Source of the DNA: Candidatus Tenebribacter mawsonii
Lineage (GTDB): Bacteria > Cloacimonadota > Cloacimonadia > Cloacimonadales > TCS61
DNA: 5,257 bases
Reading direction: 5' to 3'
NCBI GenBank assembly: GCA_030765665.1
Contig: JAVCCD010000307.1
Coordinates: 1 to 5,257, forward strand
Shown here: positions 1 to 4,977 of the stretch, piece after piece
Layout: the number at the start of each line of letters is the position of its first letter
Position numbering within the stretch: the first letter of the stretch is position 1
The notes under the pieces: generated by a model
Seen by the model: only the letters and a program-made list of their open reading frames with translations
What the model was told of the DNA's origin: nothing
Database searches by the model: none
Translations under genes and position numbers: made by a program

Positions 1-180
1 AAAGATAAAATAAATTTTTATTACTTTGCCAAGGGTTCAGCAACAGAGACTCAAAGTCATCTAATTTATTGTAAAGAAGTAAAATACACGACTCCCGAAG
101 CAGTAGACCAATTAATCAAAGAATTAGAAGAAATTTGTAAATCGTTGAATAAGATCATTAAAACATTGCACAATCAATAA
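1..180 (+). CDS. Four-helix-bundle protein, S23 / 23S rRNA intervening-sequence type (3' end only)
   Basis: The reading frame is open from the window edge to a TAA stop and gives the last 59 residues of a protein whose start lies outside. Seen: a segment FAKGSATETQSHLIYCKEVKY-like in pattern (small-residue turn G-S-A-x-E-T-Q, then an amphipathic helix) followed by a second helix EAVDQLIKELEEICKSLNKI. Known: this is the pattern of the C-terminal half of the four-helix-bundle family first described from intervening sequences in 23S rRNA genes (usual form RGSxxExxxxL...A...GY...L...L..EIxKML..LI). The family is about 115-130 residues, so roughly half is missing. Members also occur as isolated genes away from rRNA operons, as seems true here. 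Their molecular role is not established; binding of nucleic acid or a pentameric scaffold has been proposed. It is probably unrelated to the nickel genes downstream. Confidence 0.8.
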   Translation, partial: KDKINFYYFAKGSATETQSHLIYCKEVKYTTPEAVDQLIKELEEICKSLNKIIKTLHNQ

Positions 181-186
181 TTTTTC

Positions 187-322
187 TTGATCTTGATCTT
201 TACATTGGTCTCGATATTGATCTTGATCTTTACATTGGTCTCGATCTTGATCTTGATCTTTACATTGGTCTCGACCTTGATCTTGATCTTGATCTTTACA
301 TTGGTCTCGACCTTGATCTTGA
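187..322 (+). repeat. Tandem array of a 30-bp unit built from TTGATC hexamers, just upstream of hypA
   Basis: The units are 187-216, 217-246, 247-276 (30 bp each), 277-312 (36 bp, carrying one extra TTGATC) and a partial unit 313-322. Each reads TTGATCTTGATC, then TTTACATTGG, then TCTCGA plus two variable bases (TA, TC, CC, CC). Copies are otherwise identical, which points to recent slippage or unequal exchange. The extra hexamer in unit 4 shows that the inner 6-bp period can expand on its own. Four of the six reading frames cross the array without a stop because unit lengths are multiples of three, but there is no start codon with a ribosome binding site, so I do not call a gene. The array ends 5 nt before the hypA Shine-Dalgarno and so lies in its promoter or 5' leader region. 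Each unit contains a TTTACA that resembles a -35 box, but no good -10 box follows. Confidence 0.95.
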
Positions 323-337
323 ATATTAGGAGCTTTT

Positions 338-688
338 ATGCATGAAGGCGCAATAGTTCACTCTTTATTAGAAATTGCAAAAGATATTAGAATTAAAGAA
401 GAACTCAACGAAATAACAGAAGTAAAAATAGTTGTTGGAAAATTTCATCAGATAGTTGAGGAAGTAATGATAGCTAATTTCGATTTTATGAAAACTGAAT
501 ATAGCGGATTTGATAATGCAATTTTACTGATGACTGAAAAAGAAGTTAGCGTTAAATGTGAAGATTGCAAGCATGAATTCACAATTGATGAACCTATTTT
601 CATGTGTCCAAAATGTGATTCCTTTAACACTGAATTAATTTCCGGTAAAGAACTCTATATTGAAACTATTGAAGGAATGAAAGAATGA
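338..688 (+). CDS. hypA: HypA/HybF nickel metallochaperone for [NiFe] hydrogenase maturation
   Basis: HypA is a cytosolic chaperone that takes nickel, with the GTPase HypB, to the precursor of the [NiFe] hydrogenase large subunit; in some bacteria it also serves urease. Seen: 116 residues, the usual family length; the N-terminus begins M-H-E, with His2 being the known Ni2+ ligand; the zinc domain has Cys74-x2-Cys77 and Cys90-Pro-x-Cys93 with an intervening loop. The start is supported by AGGAG at 328-332, 5 nt before the ATG, and by the need for His2 at position 2, so no longer form is likely. The stop overlaps the next start (ATGA at 685-688), which suggests translational coupling to the methionine sulfoxide reductase gene. 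A tandem repeat array occupies the region just upstream and no clear promoter is visible. hypB lies about 2.2 kb downstream rather than adjacent, with nikR and a membrane protein between. Confidence 0.95.
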   Translation: MHEGAIVHSLLEIAKDIRIKEELNEITEVKIVVGKFHQIVEEVMIANFDFMKTEYSGFDNAILLMTEKEVSVKCEDCKHEFTIDEPIFMCPKCDSFNTELISGKELYIETIEGMKE

Positions 689-1593
689 AAATTGTTATTG
701 TATCACTTTTATTTATATTCTCAGTTTTATTGGGAGGAGACGAAATAATGAAATATAATGAACTTAACGCAGAAGAAGAACGAGTAATTATTCACAAAGG
801 AACAGAACGACCTTTCAGTGGAGAATTTTATAGTTATGATAAGAGTGGAACATATTTATGTAAACAATGTGATGCACCACTATTCAATTCAGAAGATAAG
901 TTCGATTCCAATTGTGGATGGCCTAGTTTTGATGATGAAATTGATGGTGCCGTTAATCAGATTAAAGATGCAGATGGAGTTCGAACTGAGATTATTTGTA
1001 ATAATTGTGGGGCCCATTTAGGTCACATTTTTGCAGGAGAAAATTATACTGATAAAAATATACGCCATTGTGTTAACTCCATCTCTTTGAATTTCATTCC
1101 TGAAAAACCAAAATTTGAAACTGCTATATTTGCTGGTGGTTGTTTTTGGGGAGTTGAACATCTATTTAAGAAAGTTGAAGGAGTTACGGATATCTCTGTA
1201 GGATATATTGGAGGTGATAATGAAGATCCTTCCTATAAAGAAGTTTGCTCAGGTACTACTGGTCATGCAGAAGCAGTTAAAATAGTTTTTGAACCGGAAA
1301 AAGTATCTTATGAAGAATTGGTTAAACTCTTTTTTGAGATTCACGATTTCACTCAAGTTAATAGACAAGGACCCGATATTGGTAAACAGTACCGATCAGC
1401 GATTTTCTATACTAATGAAGATCAAAAAGAAACTGCTAAAACGGTGATCAAAATATTGATAAATAAAAATTATAGCGTTGCAACTTCATTAGTTGAAGCT
1501 AGTAAATTCTGGGATGCTGAAGAGTACCATCAAGACTACTATAACAAAACTGGAGGCAATCCATATTGCCATATTTATAAGAAAATATTTTAA
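685..1593 (+). CDS. msrBA: Fused peptide methionine sulfoxide reductase MsrB-MsrA
   Basis: A two-domain repair enzyme: the N-terminal MsrB reduces methionine-R-sulfoxide and the C-terminal MsrA reduces the S form, normally with thioredoxin. Numbering from 685 (302 residues). MsrB, about 24-138: zinc ligands Cys59-x2-Cys62 and Cys105-x2-Cys108, C-G-W-P-S-F at 77-82 (Cys77 is a resolving position in many MsrBs), and R-H-C-V-N-S with catalytic Cys129. MsrA, about 145-302: G-G-C-F-W-G with catalytic Cys153, VCSGTTGHAE at 188-197, NRQGPDIGKQYRS at 226-238, FWDAEEYHQDY at 275-285, and Cys295 near the end as likely resolving Cys. Both active sites look intact and use Cys, not selenocysteine. Residues 1-18 (K2, then a run of I, V, L, F) look like a signal peptide or membrane anchor. 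A second ATG at 748 (Met22) has a stronger ribosome site and would give a 281-residue cytosolic enzyme, so the start is open. The 685 start overlaps the hypA stop and has AAGGA at 672-676. Confidence 0.93.
   Translation: MKIVIVSLLFIFSVLLGGDEIMKYNELNAEEERVIIHKGTERPFSGEFYSYDKSGTYLCKQCDAPLFNSEDKFDSNCGWPSFDDEIDGAVNQIKDADGVRTEIICNNCGAHLGHIFAGENYTDKNIRHCVNSISLNFIPEKPKFETAIFAGGCFWGVEHLFKKVEGVTDISVGYIGGDNEDPSYKEVCSGTTGHAEAVKIVFEPEKVSYEELVKLFFEIHDFTQVNRQGPDIGKQYRSAIFYTNEDQKETAKTVIKILINKNYSVATSLVEASKFWDAEEYHQDYYNKTGGNPYCHIYKKIF
732..740 (+). promoter_or_regulatory. Internal ribosome binding site for a second MsrBA start at 748
   Basis: GGGAGGAGA lies inside the coding frame that starts at 685, encoding the L-G-G-D end of the signal-like segment, and sits 7 nt before ATG at 748-750. 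It is a better match to the Shine-Dalgarno consensus than the GAAGGA at 671-676 serving the 685 start. Its position right after the hydrophobic stretch means that the two starts separate an exported or anchored form from a cytosolic one, or else that 748 is the only true start and the upstream 63 nt are a leader. Confidence 0.7.
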
Positions 1594-1606
1594 TCATATT
1601 TTTTGT

Positions 1607-1635
1607 TTGACATAATTTTTTGTGTTACATTTTTG
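1607..1635 (+). promoter_or_regulatory. Probable promoter of nikR and the membrane-protein gene
   Basis: A perfect TTGACA (-35 type) lies at 1607-1612. With a 17-nt spacer the -10 region would be 1630-1635 (TTTTTG), which is a poor match; TTACAT at 1625-1630 is closer in sequence but too near. A start of transcription near 1642 would give a very short leader. The NikR palindrome covers the expected -10 and start region, as expected for repression. The -10 assignment is weak, and a lineage-specific promoter type such as TTTG-N20-TAC at 1602-1628 is an alternative. Confidence 0.45.
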
Positions 1636-1649
1636 TCTTTTCGTAACAC
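1622..1649 (+). promoter_or_regulatory. NikR operator, GTGTTAC-N14-GTAACAC
   Basis: Two perfect inverted 7-bp arms occupy 1622-1628 and 1643-1649, separated by 14 bp. From memory, this matches the GTGTTAC-N13/14-GTAACAC type of NikR site described for non-enteric bacteria and archaea (E. coli uses GTATGA-N16-TCATAC). It lies directly in front of nikR, downstream of a TTGACA box, and its right arm abuts the GGAGG ribosome site of nikR. Autoregulation of nikR together with the downstream membrane protein in response to nickel is the direct reading. Confidence 0.88.
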
Positions 1650-1658
1650 GGAGGTTCA

Positions 1659-2069
1659 ATGTCTGATCTTATTAGATTCGGAGTTTCAATTGATAAGGAA
1701 CTCCTTGAAAAATATGATGCAAAAATAAAGTTAGAGAATTATTCAAATCGTTCTAATGCTATTGCTGATCTTATTCGCGAAGCCCTTATCAAACAAGAAT
1801 GGCAGGAAGATAAAATAATTACAGGTGTCATTACTATTGTATTCGATCACCACAAACGAGATCTCGTAAACAACCTTACAAATATTCAACATGATCATCA
1901 TGACCTTATTATTTCATCTCAACACATACATTTAGATCACGATTATTGTTTTGAAATTATTGTCGTGAAGGGCAAGCCGAAAAAGTTGAAAAACCTCTGC
2001 ACAAAATTAAAAGCTGCAAAAGGTGTGAAACACGCAAAACTGAATTTAGCAACAACCGGAGAAGTATAA
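1659..2069 (+). CDS. nikR: NikR, nickel-responsive ribbon-helix-helix transcriptional repressor
   Basis: NikR is a tetrameric repressor that binds DNA when loaded with Ni2+, shutting down nickel uptake genes. Seen: 136 residues, close to E. coli NikR (133). The N-terminal ribbon-helix-helix covers about 1-48, with the beta strand LIRFGVSID and the N-R-S-N-A-I-A-D-L-I-R helix. The C-terminal ACT-like metal domain follows. All four high-affinity square-planar nickel ligands can be placed by comparison with E. coli His76, His87, His89 and Cys95: here His78 (in QHDHHDL), His89 and His91 (QHIHLDHDYC) and Cys97. The start ATG has GGAGG at 1650-1654, 4 nt upstream. It lies 2 nt before the membrane-protein gene and behind its own predicted operator, so both genes should form one nickel-repressed transcript. 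Read-through from msrBA is also possible, since no terminator is visible at 1594-1658. Confidence 0.96.
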   Translation: MSDLIRFGVSIDKELLEKYDAKIKLENYSNRSNAIADLIREALIKQEWQEDKIITGVITIVFDHHKRDLVNNLTNIQHDHHDLIISSQHIHLDHDYCFEIIVVKGKPKKLKNLCTKLKAAKGVKHAKLNLATTGEV

Positions 2070-2071
2070 CC

Positions 2072-2776
2072 ATGCTTAATGAAATCACTATCTTAGCATT
2101 TACAGCCGCATCGATCGGATTCTTCCACACCCTCTTTGGTCCCGATCATTATCTGCCTTTCATCATGATGTCTAAAGCCCGAAATTGGAAAATGCGAAAA
2201 ACAATGTTAATAACTTTTCTATGTGGTTTAGGTCATGTTGGAAGTTCAATAGTCCTTGGATTTATAGGAATATCTGTTGGAATTGCAATTTCCAAAATTG
2301 AAATGTTTGAATCTTTTAGGGGAAATATGGCAGCCTGGGCTTTTATTGTTTTCGGATTTGTTTATCTTGTTTGGGGAATTCGTCAGGCGATCAGGAACAA
2401 ACCGCATACACATTTACATATTCATGGAGATGGATCAGAACATGAACATCTACATTCTCATAAAAAAGAACATTCACACGTTCATGGTAAAAAGAATATA
2501 ACACCTTGGGTTTTATTTACAATTTTTGTACTTGGACCTTGCGAGCCCTTGATCCCAATCTTGATGTATCCTAGTGCAAAGAGCAGTATTTCAGGTTTAA
2601 TATTTATAACTTTGATCTTTGCAGTTGTAACTATTTCAACGATGATGACCGTAGTATACCTTGCATCTTTGGGATACAAATTTGTTCCCATGAAAAAAAT
2701 GGAAAGATTTTCTCATGCAATTGCTGGATTCATAATAATGTTTAGTGGTTTGGGAATTCAATTATTGGGACTATAG
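2072..2776 (+). CDS. UreH/TauE-SafE-like membrane protein with His-rich loop, probable nickel transporter
   Basis: A 234-residue inner-membrane protein with about six predicted helices (near 5-22, 45-71, 87-104, 145-166, 174-200, 214-233). Helix 1 ends in H19-x5-D25-H26 (FGPDHYLPF), which resembles the HX4DH metal signature of NiCoT nickel/cobalt permeases with one extra residue. Helix 2 has a G-H55-V-G-S-S motif and helix 4 has GPCEPLIP (Cys157, Glu158). The loop between helices 3 and 4 (residues 111-139) holds 11 histidines, mostly as alternating H-x-H, typical of nickel, cobalt or zinc handling. Such proteins are often labelled urease accessory UreH-like or sulfite exporter TauE/SafE. The nikR context, the 2-nt gap to nikR and hypA/hypB nearby argue for nickel. 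Under a Ni-dependent repressor an importer is more likely than an exporter, but transport direction cannot be read from sequence. The start is supported by GGAGAAG at 2058-2064. Confidence 0.82.
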   Translation: MLNEITILAFTAASIGFFHTLFGPDHYLPFIMMSKARNWKMRKTMLITFLCGLGHVGSSIVLGFIGISVGIAISKIEMFESFRGNMAAWAFIVFGFVYLVWGIRQAIRNKPHTHLHIHGDGSEHEHLHSHKKEHSHVHGKKNITPWVLFTIFVLGPCEPLIPILMYPSAKSSISGLIFITLIFAVVTISTMMTVVYLASLGYKFVPMKKMERFSHAIAGFIIMFSGLGIQLLGL

Positions 2777-2796
2777 CTCAAAGCTATTACTTTGAG
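2777..2796 (+). other. Perfect hairpin directly after the membrane-protein stop codon
   Basis: CTCAAAG (2777-2783) and CTTTGAG (2790-2796) form a 7-bp perfect stem with the 6-nt loop CTATTA, starting at the first base after the TAG stop. No T-run follows, so it is not a normal intrinsic terminator. It may set mRNA 3' ends or stability between the transporter and hypB, or act as a weak attenuator. Confidence 0.55.
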
Positions 2797-2805
2797 AATT
2801 TGAAA

Positions 2806-2872
2806 TGAGAAAAATCATAATCTCACGGAAGGTTGAGAAACATAATCTACGAAATGGTAAAAAAAATTTCGT
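2806..2872 (+). repeat. Imperfect direct repeat and hairpin in the gap before hypB
   Basis: TGAGAAAAATCATAATCT (2806-2823) recurs at 2834-2848 with three bases missing. The first copy can also fold by itself (TGAGA 2806-2810 with TCTCA 2821-2825). A further hairpin, ACGAAAT 2849-2855 with ATTTCGT 2866-2872, has a 10-nt A-rich loop. It is followed by GTGTCTTTGTGGCGAAAA, which resembles a motif that I recall as recurrent between genes in FCB-group genomes. I see no promoter that I would trust and no open frame. The region may be a decayed repeat insertion or a regulatory leader of hypB. Confidence 0.5.
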
Positions 2873-2900
2873 GTCTTTGTGGCGAAAAAAGGAGTTATAG

Positions 2901-3545
2901 ATGGATAAAACAGAAATTAAGGTAATGAAAAAAATCTTAAGTGCAAATGACAAGATCGCTGGAGAGTTAAGAAAGGACTTGGCAGATATGGGAATTAATT
3001 TTATTAATTTGATGAGTTCACCCGGATCTGGAAAAACGACAATTATGGAAAGAACAGCAAGGGAATTAGGAAACAATATTTGTGTAATTGAAGGCGATAT
3101 TCAAACAACACTCGATGCGGAAAGAGTTGCCAAAGCAGGAATCCAGACGTACCAGATAAACACCGGTGCATTTGGTGGTGATTGCCATTTGGAATCAGCC
3201 TGGATTCGTTCTGCCATTGACGAGATGGATTTAACAGGCATCAAAACACTCTTCGTAGAAAATATTGGAAACTTGGTCTGCCCTGCAGAATTTGATGTTG
3301 GTGCTCACACGAATGCTGTTGTACTCAGTGTTACAGAGGGTGAAGATAAACCACTCAAATATCCTCTTGCTTTCCAAACCTCTTCTTTATGTATAATTTC
3401 CAAAATCGATCTTCTCCCTTATCTCGATATTAAGATCGAAGAGATAAAAGAAAATATTAAAATGGTTAATCCCAAAATGAAGGTAATCGAATTATCTGCC
3501 AAAACGGGTGAAGGATTTGAGAATTGGATAAATTTCCTGAAATAA
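2901..3545 (+). CDS. hypB: HypB, GTPase for nickel insertion into [NiFe] hydrogenase
   Basis: HypB is a SIMIBI-class GTPase that works with HypA to load nickel into the hydrogenase large subunit. Seen in 214 residues: Walker A/G1 S-S-P-G-S-G-K-T-T at 39-47; EGDIQTTLDAERV at 64-76; the metal and switch region INTG...CHL with Cys95-His96; VENIGNLVCP at 119-128 with Cys127; TEGEDKPLKYP at 145-155; and the guanine-specificity motif S-K-I-D at 167-170 in place of N-K-x-D. Cys95, His96 and Cys127 match the G-domain metal site (E. coli Cys166, His167, Cys198). Two oddities: the N-terminus (MDKTEIKVMKKILSAND) has neither the CXXCGC high-affinity nickel motif nor a His-rich stretch, and the loop between INTG and CHL is AFGGD, where two or three residues are usual. 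The start is backed by AGGAG at 2890-2894. It lies 124 nt after the transporter and may share its transcript. Confidence 0.95.
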   Translation: MDKTEIKVMKKILSANDKIAGELRKDLADMGINFINLMSSPGSGKTTIMERTARELGNNICVIEGDIQTTLDAERVAKAGIQTYQINTGAFGGDCHLESAWIRSAIDEMDLTGIKTLFVENIGNLVCPAEFDVGAHTNAVVLSVTEGEDKPLKYPLAFQTSSLCIISKIDLLPYLDIKIEEIKENIKMVNPKMKVIELSAKTGEGFENWINFLK

Positions 3546-3566
3546 TTAAAGTTATATTTCTTAAAC

Positions 3567-3597
3567 AAAAAGAACCTGCAAATGCAGGTTCTTTTTT
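3567..3597 (+). terminator. Bidirectional intrinsic terminator between hypB and selA
   Basis: The stem 3567-3579 (AAAAAGAACCTGC) pairs perfectly with 3584-3596 (GCAGGTTCTTTTT) around an AAAT tetraloop. The + strand has a T-run at 3592-3597 to end hypB; on the - strand the A-run at 3567-3571 becomes the U-run that ends selA. It sits 22 nt after the hypB stop and directly next to the selA stop, so one hairpin serves both convergent genes. Confidence 0.93.
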
Positions 3598-4977
3598 CTA
3601 ATTCATGATCAAATTCATGCTTTCTGCTATATATTCTATTTCCTTTTCTTTAATAGTCAAAACATCAAAAAGCAGATCACCTTCCCTCAAGATTCCTAAG
3701 ATAGGTTTATCCAATTCAAGTAATTTTTTATGCAGCTTCTTTGCATAATTTCTATTTCCTTCGTGAATAATCTTCACTGCCAAACTATTGATCTTTAATT
3801 GTGGAAGAGTCCCACCGCCGCATTGTGCTTTGCTTTCAATAATTTCTGATCTTATGTTTAATTTTTCTAATTCGATAATTAATTTTTCAGCTAGTTTTTG
3901 TAGGTCTTTTTTCTTACGATTTAACATTTCAAAGATTGGAACTTTAGTGAGTAGATCTTCATCATTCAAATAAAAACGCATAACCGCAGAAAGAGCTGCA
4001 ATTGTCATCTTACCAACTCGCAGAGCTCTCATCATTGGATCTTTTGCAATTTTTTGTATTAAATCAGATTTTCCTGCAATGATTCCAGCTTGTGGACCGC
4101 CAAGTAATTTATCTCCACTAAAAGAGACAATATCGCAACCAGATTGCAGACTACTTCTCACATCAGGTTCATTCTCAAGCGGCAGTCCGGTCGGCTTTCT
4201 AAGCAAACCGGAGCCAAGGTCATAAACAAATAGAAGTCCATGTTTCTTTGCTAAATCTGTTAGTTCAGATAATTCAACTTCTTCTGTAAAACCATCGATA
4301 TAATAATTTGATTTATGTGCCTTGAATATGAGAGTTGTATTTTTAGTAATTGCATTTTCATAATCGGAAAGTTTAGTGCGGTTGGTTGCTCCCACCTCGA
4401 TCATCTTGCAACCACTAGCTTTCATTATTTCAGGAATACGGAATGATCCACCGATCTCGATAAGTTCTCCTCTGGAAATTATGACTTCTTTACCTTTAGC
4501 AAAAGTTTTTAATATCAGCATAACTGCTGCTGCGTTATTATTAACAACTACAGCATCTTCAGCTTGAGTTACGAATTTCATTAATTCTGATATGTGTGAA
4601 TTACGTTGACCTCGTCGTCCGGTTTTTAAATCAAATTCTAAGTTTGAATAATTAGAAACAATAGATTTTAATTCTTCCAATACATGATCTCCCAGAAGAG
4701 CACGACCCAGATTTGTGTGCAGAACTATTCCTGTTCCGTTAACTACTTCTATTAAACTTTTATCGCCAATAGATTTACAAAAGTTCTTTATCTGGGTGAG
4801 TATAGCTTCAAGACTAATAGCTTTTTCACCAGCTAGTATGTTTTCTCGAATTTCTTTCAACACTTTACGTATTGAGAAGGTAACAAGCTCTACTCCGTAA
4901 ACACTTATCAATTCCTTCATCTCTTCATTAATAAGAAGCTTATCAACTCCTGGAATTTTCTTCATTTCTTCTCTCAT
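3598..4977 (-). CDS. selA: SelA, L-seryl-tRNA(Sec) selenium transferase (selenocysteine synthase)
   Basis: SelA is a PLP enzyme that turns Ser-tRNA(Sec) into Sec-tRNA(Sec) using selenophosphate; it acts in the cytosol as a large ring oligomer (a decamer in Aquifex). Seen: 459 residues, close to E. coli SelA (463). The N-terminal helical tRNA-binding region is about 1-70, then come NGTGIVLHTNLGRA at 80-93, GRRGQRNSH at 120-128, VVNNNAAAV at 144-152, SRGELIEIGGSFRIPEIM at 168-185, GATNRT at 196-201, YDLGSG at 252-257 and SFSGDKLLGGPQAG at 285-298, with Lys290 as the predicted PLP lysine, then MMRALRVGK at 315-323. The start at 4977 has an AGGA ribosome site (complement of 4985-4988) 7 nt upstream; Met5 is a less likely alternative. 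The gene converges on hypB and ends at their shared terminator. No selB, selD or tRNA(Sec) gene is in the window. Confidence 0.97.
   Translation of the reverse strand: MREEMKKIPGVDKLLINEEMKELISVYGVELVTFSIRKVLKEIRENILAGEKAISLEAILTQIKNFCKSIGDKSLIEVVNGTGIVLHTNLGRALLGDHVLEELKSIVSNYSNLEFDLKTGRRGQRNSHISELMKFVTQAEDAVVVNNNAAAVMLILKTFAKGKEVIISRGELIEIGGSFRIPEIMKASGCKMIEVGATNRTKLSDYENAITKNTTLIFKAHKSNYYIDGFTEEVELSELTDLAKKHGLLFVYDLGSGLLRKPTGLPLENEPDVRSSLQSGCDIVSFSGDKLLGGPQAGIIAGKSDLIQKIAKDPMMRALRVGKMTIAALSAVMRFYLNDEDLLTKVPIFEMLNRKKKDLQKLAEKLIIELEKLNIRSEIIESKAQCGGGTLPQLKINSLAVKIIHEGNRNYAKKLHKKLLELDKPILGILREGDLLFDVLTIKEKEIEYIAESMNLIMN

Noticed and set aside
187..322. CRISPR-like repeat spacing
   Set aside because: The units are contiguous, with no unique spacers and no cas genes; it is a plain tandem repeat.
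448..630. Antisense open frame across hypA
   Set aside because: It is a shadow of a strongly supported gene, with no family features of its own.
686..688. TGA ending hypA as a possible selenocysteine codon
   Set aside because: The protein has full family length at this stop, and the downstream frame contains no HypA-like or other recognisable sequence.
1582..1600. Terminator after msrBA (AAAATATTTT followed by a T-run)
   Set aside because: The palindrome has no G-C pairs and no loop when folded, so it would not form a stable terminator hairpin.
2771..3076. Antisense open frame across the start of hypB and the gap before it
   Set aside because: Most of it mirrors hypB coding sequence; the hydrophobic, Ser-rich translation is typical of an antisense frame.
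3326..3332. GTGTTAC half-site inside hypB as a second NikR operator
   Set aside because: There is no inverted GTAACAC partner at 13-16 bp and it lies in well-conserved coding sequence.
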